From UBA5704 sp036264355 (GTDB lineage: Bacteria; Acidobacteriota; Thermoanaerobaculia; Multivoradales; UBA5704): DNA of 64,000 nt. Location: the NCBI GenBank assembly GCA_036264355.1, contig DATARD010000047.1:13809-77808 (forward strand), written 5' to 3'. Both the position numbers and the translations under genes were made by a program. Shown piece after piece: positions 25,791-33,245 of the stretch. The notes below the pieces were generated by a model. The model was not told the origin of the DNA. It made no database searches and was given only the letters and a program-made list of their open reading frames with translations. Positions within the stretch are counted from its first letter, which is position 1. Each line of letters opens with the position of its first letter.

Positions 25791-27128
25791 ATGCGCGAAC
25801 GACAGGACGTGATTCTCGGCGGTGGCCTCTCGGGGATGACCGCCGCCTACACCTTGCAGCAGGCCGGGGAGCACCACTGGCAGCTCTACGAGAAGGAAGA
25901 CCGGGTCGGCGGCCTCGCCCGCTCGACCGCCGTCGACGGCTACCTCTTCGACTTCGGTCCGCACATCCTCTTCACCATCGACGCCGAGATGGAGGCGCTG
26001 ATCCGCGAGCTGCTGGGAGAGAACTTCCATGCCCAGGAGCGGCAGGCGTTCATCTACCATCACGCCTACGACCTCTACACCCGCTTCCCCTTCCAGGCCC
26101 ACCTCCACGGTCTGCCCGTGCCGCTGGTCCGCGAGTGCCTGGTTGAGCTGGTGCGGGCGGTGCAGCGCTTCGCGCGCGGCGACTTCGCGCCGAAGAACTA
26201 CGAGGAGTGGATGCGCGGCGTCTTCGGCAACGGCATCGCCGACCGGCTGATGATCCCCTACGCGCGCAAGATCTGGACGGTCGAGCCGCACGAGATGGAA
26301 TTCAGTTGGGTCGGCCGCAGGGTGCCCGAGCCGGACTTCGAGCGCATCATCGCCGGAGCCCTCTCGGGAGACGTGGACCAGGTCGGCGCGACCTCCTATT
26401 TCTGGTATCCGAAAAAGGGCGCCATCGAGCCCCTCCCGCGAGCCCTGGGAGCAAGGCTGGGCAACGTGCATCTCGGGAGGAGGGCGGAGCGCATCGAGCT
26501 GCCGCAGAAGCAGATCGTCTTCGCCGGCGGCGAGGTCGTCCCCTTCGACCACCTCCTCTTCTCGCTGCCGCTACCCTCGATCCCGAAGTTCTTCACCGGT
26601 GTCCCCCCCGAGGTCGAGCGCGCCTGCCGCCGCCTGCGCTACCAGGGGATCTACTGCATCAACCTCGGCATCGACCGTCCCGACGTCTCGGACAAGCACT
26701 GGGTCTACTTCTACGAAGACCCGTTCCCCTTCCACCGCCTCTCCTTCCCGGCGACCTTCAGCCCCGACACCGTGCCGCCTGGGAAAAGCTCCATCGCCAC
26801 CGAGGTCGCCTTCTCGGACCGCCGGCCGCTCGACCGCGACACCGCGGTGGAGAAGACCATCGAAGGGCTCAAGCTGGCGAAGATCCTGCGGCCGGACGAC
26901 CGCATCGAGCTGGTGCACACCGAAGAGATCTCGCCCGCCTACATCATCTACGACCTCGACCACGCGCGGAACGTGTCCATCATCCGCGCCTGGCTGCACG
27001 AGCACAACATCTGGAACATCGGCCGCTTCGGGGAGTGGCAATACTTCAACATGGACCATTCCATGCGCAGCGGCCGGACCGCGGCCCTGGAGATTCTGCG
27101 GAAGAGGCGGGAGGTGGAGCAAGAGTAG
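25791..27128 (+). CDS. FAD-dependent amine-oxidase-family protein (protoporphyrinogen oxidase/UDP-galactopyranose mutase-like)
   Basis: The 445-residue protein has an N-terminal FAD-binding motif (ILGGGLSGMTAAYTL), then DRVGGLARS and FDFGPHILF as in the amine-oxidase/UGM-like superfamily. The middle contains MIPYARKIW. This group covers porphyrinogen oxidases, polyprenol- or sugar-modifying flavoenzymes and others, and I cannot choose between them. It follows the sigma/BTAD pair by 30 bp and may be regulated with it. The 21-bp array begins directly after its stop. Confidence 0.75.
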   Translation: MRERQDVILGGGLSGMTAAYTLQQAGEHHWQLYEKEDRVGGLARSTAVDGYLFDFGPHILFTIDAEMEALIRELLGENFHAQERQAFIYHHAYDLYTRFPFQAHLHGLPVPLVRECLVELVRAVQRFARGDFAPKNYEEWMRGVFGNGIADRLMIPYARKIWTVEPHEMEFSWVGRRVPEPDFERIIAGALSGDVDQVGATSYFWYPKKGAIEPLPRALGARLGNVHLGRRAERIELPQKQIVFAGGEVVPFDHLLFSLPLPSIPKFFTGVPPEVERACRRLRYQGIYCINLGIDRPDVSDKHWVYFYEDPFPFHRLSFPATFSPDTVPPGKSSIATEVAFSDRRPLDRDTAVEKTIEGLKLAKILRPDDRIELVHTEEISPAYIIYDLDHARNVSIIRAWLHEHNIWNIGRFGEWQYFNMDHSMRSGRTAALEILRKRREVEQE

Positions 27129-27129
27129 C

Positions 27130-27350
27130 GGGTGATCCGTCAGCCTCGACGGGTCATTCGTCAGCGTTGACGGATCATTCGTCAGCGCCAACCGGTCATC
27201 CGCCAGCTCTGACGGATGACCCGTCAGCGTCAACCGCTTATCCGTCAGCCCTGACGGATGACCCGTCAGGGTCAACCAGTGATCCGTCAGCTCTGACGAG
27301 CAGCTCGTCAGAGTCGACCTGTGATCCGTCAACCCTGACGGATGATCCGT
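27130..27350. repeat. Tandem array of ten 21-bp units plus a partial unit
   Basis: Ten units of exactly 21 bp run from 27130 to 27339, with an eleventh starting at 27340. Each has the core (A/T)TCCGTCAG near its middle and ends in GAC or AAC. Where units abut, TGACGGAT and ATCCGTCA face each other, so the array is full of palindromes. Because 21 is divisible by 3, every frame reads as a seven-residue repeat, but nothing indicates translation. It separates the oxidoreductase (+) from a Uma2 gene (-). Confidence 0.9.
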
Positions 27351-27378
27351 AACGGGTTCTTCGGGCGGTTCTCAGGTC

Positions 27379-28005
27379 TCAGGCATCACCGAGAATGGCG
27401 GCCACCGCCAGCTCGAGGTCCGGAAAGGCCAGGGAAGACACCCTGTCTCCAGAGCGGAAGGTCCGCATCTCCTGATACCCGGTCGCCGCCGGACCGCGGT
27501 GAATCTCGATGCATGCGTCCCGGAGGCGGACGAGCCAGGCTTCGGGAATCCCGGCCTGCGCATAGAGAGGGAGCTTGATGTTACGGTCGTAATCGGCACT
27601 CGAGTCAGCGACCTCAATGATGAGAAGGACGTCGGCCGGTGCGGGGAGAAGGCCTCGATAGCGGTCTTCCCGGAAACGCAGGATTGCGAGGTCGGGCTGA
27701 GGCTCCTGGCCGTCCGCGACTTGCACAGAGTTCTGCACGGACAGGTTTGCCCGGCGCCGCAGCCCCACTGAAAGCTCCTCCTGCAAGAAAATGACGCATC
27801 CGATGTGCCGGCTTCCAATAGGCCCCATCCGCACGATCTCCCCTGTGATCAGCTCTACCCTCTCATCCTCGGCGAGGACGCCGGCCTCGGCCATCGCATG
27901 GTACTCGGCGGTCGTGAACCGCCGCCTGGCCGGAACCGCCTGCGGTGTTGCGGCCGGGTCGGACAGAACGAGAGCCTCAGCGACGGAAGGATGCTCGGCA
28001 ATCAT
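27379..28005 (-). CDS. Uma2-family (DUF820) nuclease-like protein (second copy)
   Basis: The 208-residue protein has the Uma2 pattern: FTTAEYHAMAEAGVLAEDERVELITGEIVRMGPIG at the N-terminus, then QPDLAILRFRED (catalytic Asp region), VLLIIEVADSSADYDRNIKLPLYAQAGIPEAWLV (ExK-like). The protein is only distantly like the Uma2 at 11621. The start at 28005 gives the standard N-terminus; an upstream ATG at 28176 would add an unlikely 57 residues. Function of the family is unsettled. Confidence 0.85.
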   Translation of the reverse strand: MIAEHPSVAEALVLSDPAATPQAVPARRRFTTAEYHAMAEAGVLAEDERVELITGEIVRMGPIGSRHIGCVIFLQEELSVGLRRRANLSVQNSVQVADGQEPQPDLAILRFREDRYRGLLPAPADVLLIIEVADSSADYDRNIKLPLYAQAGIPEAWLVRLRDACIEIHRGPAATGYQEMRTFRSGDRVSSLAFPDLELAVAAILGDA

Positions 28006-28049
28006 GCTTGGATAATACCAAAGACTTCCTTGCCTGCGAGCCGACAGGT

Positions 28050-28304
28050 TCAGGCCGCCCGTTCCTCGTTCTGGATGAGAACCGTCGGCCGCTCGGCCTT
28101 CGGCGGCACCGGCAGCCCCTGCTCTTGCAGGAGCTCGACATGCTCCTTCATCCCCCATCTGGCCTGATAGAGGCAATCCTCAACGGAATGGCCGATGCCC
28201 GTGAATCCGACCAGGTCGGGAGAGTAGAACCCGAAGAAATTTGGGTCCTCGGTGGCTTCGATGACCAGAGAGTAGCCGAGATCGAGCATCGCGACTCCTT
28301 TCAC
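28050..28304 (-). CDS. hicB: HicB-like antitoxin
   Basis: The 84-residue protein begins with the HicB partial RNase H-like fold (YSLVIEATEDPNFFGFYSPDLVGFTGIGHSVEDCL) and ends with a basic tail. It should bind and block the HicA toxin whose gene lies directly upstream, overlapping by 4 bp. I see no clear DNA-binding C-terminal domain. An internal ATG at codon 6 could be the true start. Confidence 0.8.
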   Translation of the reverse strand: MKGVAMLDLGYSLVIEATEDPNFFGFYSPDLVGFTGIGHSVEDCLYQARWGMKEHVELLQEQGLPVPPKAERPTVLIQNEERAA

Positions 28305-28492
28305 TTCCTGCGAATGCCGGCCGCCTTGAGGATGGCCTGGCAGGTGCCAACTGGAACTTCACGCGATCCGTGGAAGTCCACTCGGACCAGGGCGCCGAGA
28401 CCGGGCTTGCCGTAATAGCGGACCGAGCCTTTGTGTTTGACGAGTCTCAATCCGTCGGCTTCCAGCAGCCGGACCAGCTCGCTGAACTTCAT
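28301..28492 (-). CDS. hicA: HicA-like mRNA interferase toxin
   Basis: The 63-residue protein has the HicA double-stranded-RNA-binding-like fold: KFSELVRLLEADGLRLVKHKGSVRYY, then VDFHGSREVPVGTCQAILKAAGI with the catalytic histidine in FHG. HicA cleaves mRNA when free of HicB. The toxin-first order here is the usual hicAB order, opposite to the second pair at 59.5 kb. Confidence 0.85.
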   Translation of the reverse strand: MKFSELVRLLEADGLRLVKHKGSVRYYGKPGLGALVRVDFHGSREVPVGTCQAILKAAGIRRK

Positions 28493-28708
28493 CGCGTCGA
28501 CCGGCCGGTTGGAGTCGTCACAGCGCGGATCGTAGCACGGCAGAACGACGGAGCCGGATCAGGTGCGCTCGCGAAGCACCTCATCGTCCAGGTTGAGAGC
28601 GGTCTGCATCGATCTGCCTCCGATGCGAACCATAGGCGTGCAATCGGCCTGCATTGGCACGTCTTCGGTTCAGAGCCTCCATGACCTACGCCTGAAGTAC
28701 AATTCGAT

Positions 28709-29875
28709 ATGCTCCAACTCCGCATCAAGCAGCAACCCTTGGGGGACGGTCGCCACCGGGTGGACCTCGATCTCACTGGTGACGGTGCTCCGCGCGCGGC
28801 GACCTGTACGTTCCCGTTCCATCTCTCGCCGCAGGATGAAGAGGGGATGCGCTGGTATCTGGAGGATTTCCTTCAATATCCCCAGGCACCGGCGCCGATG
28901 ATCGCGCGGCGGATCGAGGGGCGGATTGCGGAGATGGGGACGGAGCTGTTCAAGGCGGTGTTCCAGGCCAACAACGACGCCCGGAAGATCTGGAGTCGCG
29001 TGGAGGAGCGGCTACCGGAAACACGTATCGAGATCATCTCGGGTGTGACCGAGGCGGCCACGATTCCCTGGGAGCTGCTCCGGGAGCCAGAGGCTGACAT
29101 TGTCTTGGCCCTCACCGCCCATTCGTTCGTGCGCGCACAGCCCAACACAGCCCGCGCGCCTCAGCTACCGGCCAATGAAGAAGGGAAAAAGATCCGTATC
29201 CTTCTGGTCATCTGCCGGCCGCGGGGAGCCCAGGATGTACCGTTCCGTTCGGTAGCGAGCCGGCTGATCAGGGGGCTTGGCGCGGCGAATAGAGAAGCCT
29301 ATGACTTGGACGTCCTGAGGCCGCCTACCTTCGAGCAGCTTGGGCGGGTGCTCCGACAGGCGCAGATCGCGGGCCAGCCGTATCACGTGGTCCACTTCGA
29401 TGGCCACGGCGCTTACATGGAGGTCAAGGAGCCTGGTGCGCTCGGAGCTCTCTTGGGACATCTCACTTCGATCGTCCTTGCCGCACCGCGCGCCGGCAAG
29501 CGCGGTTTTCTCTGGTTCGAGAACCCGCAGCTCCAAGGCAACGGCGAACTGGTGGACGGCACCTCGCTGGGCCAGTTCCTCGCGGCGACGGGGGTGCCCG
29601 TTATCATGTGCTCGCAGCAGAGCGATTGCGTCGAGCTCGTCGCCGGGCTGGACGCGCTCGACGGCGAGGCCCTGCGACTGGCCCTCCGCCACAGCATCAA
29701 GGAACGAAATCGTCGGAATCGAGCACAGCCGCGGCGACGTGTGCGTATTTGTTCGTCGAGATGTCTGTGGAGTCCGAATGAGCCCTGCCGGAAAGAGCCC
29801 GGAGCGCTGCGAGCGGCTTCCGGGTCTTCGGGACGCCTGGATGCTCCGCGACGTCAAGAGCATCCAGCTCAATGA
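28709..29875 (+). CDS. Shortened CHAT-domain (caspase-like) protein
   Basis: The open frame is 388 residues. The N-terminal 160 residues resemble the lead-in of acidobacterial CHAT proteins (IISGVTEAATIPWELLREP). The CHAT region follows (IRILLVICRPRG, YHVVHFDGHG with the catalytic histidine, GELVDGTSLGQFLAATGVPV). The usual nucleophile motif after GVPV (normally like LNACRSA) is replaced by IMCSQQSDC, and the rest of the CHAT fold is missing; the last 60 residues overlap an opposite-strand gene. This looks like a truncated gene, although Cys in IMCSQ could conceivably serve as nucleophile. Full-length relatives are usually much longer and serve in defence or peptidase cascades. Confidence 0.6.
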   Translation: MLQLRIKQQPLGDGRHRVDLDLTGDGAPRAATCTFPFHLSPQDEEGMRWYLEDFLQYPQAPAPMIARRIEGRIAEMGTELFKAVFQANNDARKIWSRVEERLPETRIEIISGVTEAATIPWELLREPEADIVLALTAHSFVRAQPNTARAPQLPANEEGKKIRILLVICRPRGAQDVPFRSVASRLIRGLGAANREAYDLDVLRPPTFEQLGRVLRQAQIAGQPYHVVHFDGHGAYMEVKEPGALGALLGHLTSIVLAAPRAGKRGFLWFENPQLQGNGELVDGTSLGQFLAATGVPVIMCSQQSDCVELVAGLDALDGEALRLALRHSIKERNRRNRAQPRRRVRICSSRCLWSPNEPCRKEPGALRAASGSSGRLDAPRRQEHPAQ

Positions 29876-29942
29876 TGAGCCGACGGCGCTCATCGGAAGA
29901 GAGCGTCCGAGCTGTGTCCAGGATGGCGGTCAGCTTGTCCAT
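29697..29942 (-). CDS. Small antitoxin-like protein
   Basis: The 81-residue protein starts MDKLTAILDTARTLSSDERRRLIIELDAL and ends SDSTDISTNKYAHVAAAVL. The charged N-terminal helix and flexible C-terminus resemble antitoxins of PIN-type pairs, but no toxin gene follows; the DNA downstream is the CHAT gene in the opposite sense. It overlaps the aberrant 3' end of that gene. The start at 29942 matches where the helix begins; an ATG at 30041 would add 33 odd residues. Confidence 0.5.
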   Translation of the reverse strand: MDKLTAILDTARTLSSDERRRLIIELDALDVAEHPGVPKTRKPLAALRALSGRAHSDSTDISTNKYAHVAAAVLDSDDFVP

Positions 29943-30019
29943 GGCTGTCTGATATTCTAGCGCATCGCCGCAATTCGTCCAGACTGCCCCCACCCGATCC
30001 CCTGCTACAATCCCCGCCG

Positions 30020-31015
30020 ATGAGCCCACAGCCGACTCCACTCCCGCGCCCCGTCCCGCCGCCCGCCCATGATCCCGCGGCGGAGGTGGACGTGACGGTG
30101 CTCGTGCCGGTGCTGGATGAGGCGGGGACGGTGCGCGAGCTGGCGTCGCGGGTGGCGGCGGTGCTCGATGGGATTGGACGGAGCTTCGAGATCGTCTTTG
30201 TCGATGACGGCTCGCGGGATGGCACGCCGGACCGGGTGCGTGAGGCTCGCGAGGCCGATCCGCGGGTCAAGCTGGTGCGGTTGCGCCGCAACTTCGGGAA
30301 GGCGGCGGCGCTTTCGGCCGGCTTCGACCAGGCGCGCGGGCGCATCGTCATCACCATGGACGGCGACCTTCAGGACGATCCCGAGGAGATCCCGCGGTTT
30401 CTTGAGGCGTTGGACGGCCGCGATCTGGATCTCGTGTCCGGCTGGAAGCAGCACCGCCAGGATCCGGCTTCGAAGCGGCTGCCGTCTCTTCTGTTCAACT
30501 GGGTGACGCGGCGGGTGGCAGGCGTCGATCTCCACGACTTCAACTGCGGCTTCAAGGCGTACCGCCGCGAGGTGCTGGAGCAGATCTCGATCTATGGCGA
30601 GCTGCATCGCTACATTCCGGTGCTGGCCAGCCGCCGCGGCTTCAGCGTCGGCGAGATTCCGGTCAATCATCATCCGCGCCAGTACGGCACCAGCAAGTAC
30701 GGATGGGACCGCCTCTACAAGGGGCTCCTCGATCTCATCACCGTCCTCTTCATCACCCGCTACACCCGCCGGCCGCTCCACCTGTTCGGCGCCGTCGGGC
30801 TCAGCTTTTTGGGGCTCGGCTTCGGCATCAACCTCTATCTGGCGATCCTCTGGATGAGCGGCGAGCATCTGTCGAACCGGCCGCTGCTCCTCTTGGGCGT
30901 CCTTCTGATGCTGCTCGGCATCCAGGTGCTGACCACCGGCCTGCTCGGCGAGATGATCACCTTCAAGAACTTCCGGCGGCCCGACAGCTATTCGGTCAAA
31001 GAACGGCTGGAGTGA
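30020..31015 (+). CDS. Family 2 glycosyltransferase, polyprenyl-phosphate type, with membrane anchor
   Basis: The 331-residue protein has the GT2 pattern VLVPVLDEAGTVREL, FVDDGSRDGTPD (nucleotide-binding Asp pair), MDGDLQDDPEEI (metal-binding DxD region) and FNCGFKAYRR. Two membrane helices follow (about 250-275 and 285-310). This layout matches DPM1/GtrB-like enzymes that load a sugar on undecaprenyl phosphate. A GT4 glycosyltransferase follows within a few bases. Confidence 0.9.
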   Translation: MSPQPTPLPRPVPPPAHDPAAEVDVTVLVPVLDEAGTVRELASRVAAVLDGIGRSFEIVFVDDGSRDGTPDRVREAREADPRVKLVRLRRNFGKAAALSAGFDQARGRIVITMDGDLQDDPEEIPRFLEALDGRDLDLVSGWKQHRQDPASKRLPSLLFNWVTRRVAGVDLHDFNCGFKAYRREVLEQISIYGELHRYIPVLASRRGFSVGEIPVNHHPRQYGTSKYGWDRLYKGLLDLITVLFITRYTRRPLHLFGAVGLSFLGLGFGINLYLAILWMSGEHLSNRPLLLLGVLLMLLGIQVLTTGLLGEMITFKNFRRPDSYSVKERLE

Positions 31016-31019
31016 GCTT

Positions 31020-32243
31020 CTGGCGCTGGAGCTGCTTTTCCTCACCCAGACGTTCCCTCGCTTCGCCGGCGACACCGCCGGGCCGTTCATCCGCGATCTG
31101 GCCCTGGGACTGGTCCGCGGCGGCGACCGGGTGACCGTGCTCGCTCCTCACGCTGAAGGGCTGGCCGGAGCCTGGATGGAGGGGGGCGTCGAGGTGGCGA
31201 CTTTCCGCTATGCGCCGGAACGCTGGGAGGTGCTCGGCTATGGCCGCACTCTCGAAGCGGACGAGCGGGTGAAGGGGCGGGCTGCTCTGGCGACGCCGCT
31301 CTACGCTCTCGCGTTGCGCCGCGCGATCCGCCACGCTCTCGCCCGGCGCCGCTACGACCTGGTGCATGCGCATTGGATCGTTCCCAACGGGGTGATCGCG
31401 GCTGGGGTGGGAAAAGTTCCTCTCGCCATTGGTCTGCATGGCAGCGATGTTTTTCTGGCCGAGAAGTCGGGAGTGCGACACCTGGCGCGGCGCGCTCTAC
31501 GGCGGGCGCGCCTTCTCACCGGCTGCTCGCCCGAGCTGGTGGACCGCATGCTGGCGCTCGGGTTTCCGGCCGAGCGGTCGCGGGTCATCCCCTACGGCGT
31601 CGACGTAACGGCGTTCTCTCCGACTGCAGGGAGGCGGGCGATCTGGCGGACGAAGCTGGGGATTCCCGAGGAGGCGCCGCTGATCCTCGGCGTCGGCCGG
31701 ATGGCCACCAAGAAGGGGTTCCACGTGCTGCTGGAGGTGCTGCCGGCGCTTCTGGCCGCGCATCCGGAGGCACACGTGGTGCTGGCCGGCGGCGGCGATC
31801 TGCTGGATCGTTTCACCGCCCTGGCCGGATCGGCCGAGCTGGCGGGCCGCCTGCATCTGCCCGGCTCCTTGTTGCGCGACACCTTGCCCGATCTGTATCG
31901 GGCCGCCGATCTTTTTGTGCTGCCGGCGGTACACGATGCCAAGGGGAACGTGGACGGCCTGCCCAATGTCATCCTGGAGGCGATGGCAAGCGGCCTGCCG
32001 GTGGTCGCTTCGGGGATTTCGGGCATACCGCTTGCTGTGGAAGATGGGCGGACAGGGCTCCTGGTTGCGGAAAAAGAGCCGCAGGCGCTGCTGGCTGCGC
32101 TCCGGCGGTTGTTGCAGGCTCCGGGCGAGGCGCGGGAGATGGGGGAGCGGGGGCGGCGGAGGGCGGTTGCGGAGCTGACCTGGGACGCTGTGGCGGCGCG
32201 CTATCGCGAAGGCTATGTGATGGCCTTGTCCATGCGGGGTTGA
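31020..32243 (+). CDS. Family 4 glycosyltransferase
   Basis: The protein matches GT4 (GT-B) enzymes: LLFLTQTFPRFAGDTAGPFI at the N-terminus, VGRMATKKGFHVLLEVLP in the second domain and NVILEAMASGLPVVAS with the ExxASG active-site region. The first in-frame ATG/GTG/TTG codon is GTG 31131, which would cut off the conserved first strand. A CTG at 31020 lies 7 bases after GGAG (31009-31012) and restores the full N-terminus, so I take it as the start. The gene lies 4 bp after the GT2 stop; the pair probably builds a surface glycan. Confidence 0.8.
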   Translation: MALELLFLTQTFPRFAGDTAGPFIRDLALGLVRGGDRVTVLAPHAEGLAGAWMEGGVEVATFRYAPERWEVLGYGRTLEADERVKGRAALATPLYALALRRAIRHALARRRYDLVHAHWIVPNGVIAAGVGKVPLAIGLHGSDVFLAEKSGVRHLARRALRRARLLTGCSPELVDRMLALGFPAERSRVIPYGVDVTAFSPTAGRRAIWRTKLGIPEEAPLILGVGRMATKKGFHVLLEVLPALLAAHPEAHVVLAGGGDLLDRFTALAGSAELAGRLHLPGSLLRDTLPDLYRAADLFVLPAVHDAKGNVDGLPNVILEAMASGLPVVASGISGIPLAVEDGRTGLLVAEKEPQALLAALRRLLQAPGEAREMGERGRRRAVAELTWDAVAARYREGYVMALSMRG

Positions 32244-32312
32244 TTCCATATACTTCAGGTAACCCTTCAGCCTTTCGTGGCTGCAGACGAGGATCTTCTT
32301 CTGAGCACGGCC

Positions 32313-32660
32313 ATGGCGCCCAAGACGAGAGCTTCTCACCCCGGCAAGACCAAGGCGGACCTGGTCGACGTGGTCTACGACCGTCATGGCGGGTTGACCA
32401 AGGATGAGGCGGCGGAGATCGTCGACGCCATCCTCCATACCGTCAAGAGCTCCCTCGGCCGCGGGCAGACGGTGCGGATCAAGAACTTCGGAACCTTCGA
32501 GATCACCGCCCGGCCGGGCCGGGTCGGGGTCAATCCGGTGAGCGGCGAGAAGATCTTCATCCAGCCGCACAAGGGGTTGAGCTTCCGGCCGTCGCGCAAG
32601 CTCAAGGACGAAATCACGGTCGTCAAGAACGTAGGCCGTCCACGCAAGGAGCGCGAGTAA
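32313..32660 (+). CDS. IHF/HU-family nucleoid protein (second copy)
   Basis: The protein of about 115 residues has the family core KTKADLVDVVYDRHGGLTKDEAAEIVDAI, VRIKNFGTFEITARPG, NPVSGEKIFI and SFRPSRKLKDEI. A basic C-terminal tail (GRPRKERE) follows. The next gene is a MerR regulator, matching the conserved ihfA-merR pairing and suggesting an IHF-alpha counterpart. ATG 32313 gives the normal N-terminus; GTG 32277 would add 12 residues, and neither has a strong ribosome site. Confidence 0.88.
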   Translation: MAPKTRASHPGKTKADLVDVVYDRHGGLTKDEAAEIVDAILHTVKSSLGRGQTVRIKNFGTFEITARPGRVGVNPVSGEKIFIQPHKGLSFRPSRKLKDEITVVKNVGRPRKERE

Positions 32661-32666
32661 AGCCAC

Positions 32667-33227
32667 ATGGTGGGCAAGGTCAAGGTCCAGAAGCGTCTGT
32701 ATTACAAGATCGGGGAGGCCTGCAAGGCCCTCGGCATCCAGCCCTACGTGCTGCGCTACTGGGAGACCGAGTTCCCGGCCCTGGCGCCGAGCAAGAGCCG
32801 GTCCGGCCAGCGCGTCTACAGCCAGAAAGAGCTGGAGATCATCCGGCGGATCAAGGAGCTGCTGTACGACGAGGGCTACACGATCGCCGGCGCGAAGAAG
32901 AAGCTTGAGACGGAGCTTGCCAACGGCTCGCTGGGCGAGGGGGACGACGAGTCGGCGGTCGTCCAGGCAGGTCCCGAGGAGGAACCGGAAGCTCCGGAAG
33001 CTCCGGCGGCGGTTCCCGCACCGTCGCCTGCCGCACCGCGGCGAACCCGGCCGCAGGCGGTGAAGCCCCCTGCGGCGCCCGCGGTGGTGGCTGCGGCGAG
33101 CGTGGAAGCCCCCGAGAGCCCCGCCAGCGACGCCGAGGAGCGCCTCCTGAATCTCCGGTCGGCTGTCGCGAAGGCCCTGAGCGAAGCGCGGGACCTGCTC
33201 GCGCTGCTCGACGCCAAGGCTCCCTGA
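32667..33227 (+). CDS. MerR-family transcriptional regulator
   Basis: The 186-residue protein has an N-terminal MerR winged helix (YKIGEACKALGIQPYVLRYWETEFPAL, SGQRVYSQKELEIIRRIKELL). A low-complexity Pro/Ala/Val linker (about 90-150) and a short C-terminal helix (LRSAVAKALSEARDLLALL) follow. No metal- or drug-binding motif is visible. It sits 6 bp after the IHF/HU gene, an arrangement seen in many bacteria next to ihfA. Confidence 0.88.
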   Translation: MVGKVKVQKRLYYKIGEACKALGIQPYVLRYWETEFPALAPSKSRSGQRVYSQKELEIIRRIKELLYDEGYTIAGAKKKLETELANGSLGEGDDESAVVQAGPEEEPEAPEAPAAVPAPSPAAPRRTRPQAVKPPAAPAVVAAASVEAPESPASDAEERLLNLRSAVAKALSEARDLLALLDAKAP

Positions 33228-33245
33228 AGAGTTAAACTCGCGCTC

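Noticed and set aside
27130..27350. Possible CRISPR array or a gene for a heptapeptide-repeat protein
   Set aside because: The 21-bp units are contiguous without unique spacers and there are no cas genes. The heptapeptide repeat appears in all frames simply because 21 is divisible by three, and no start with a ribosome site precedes it.
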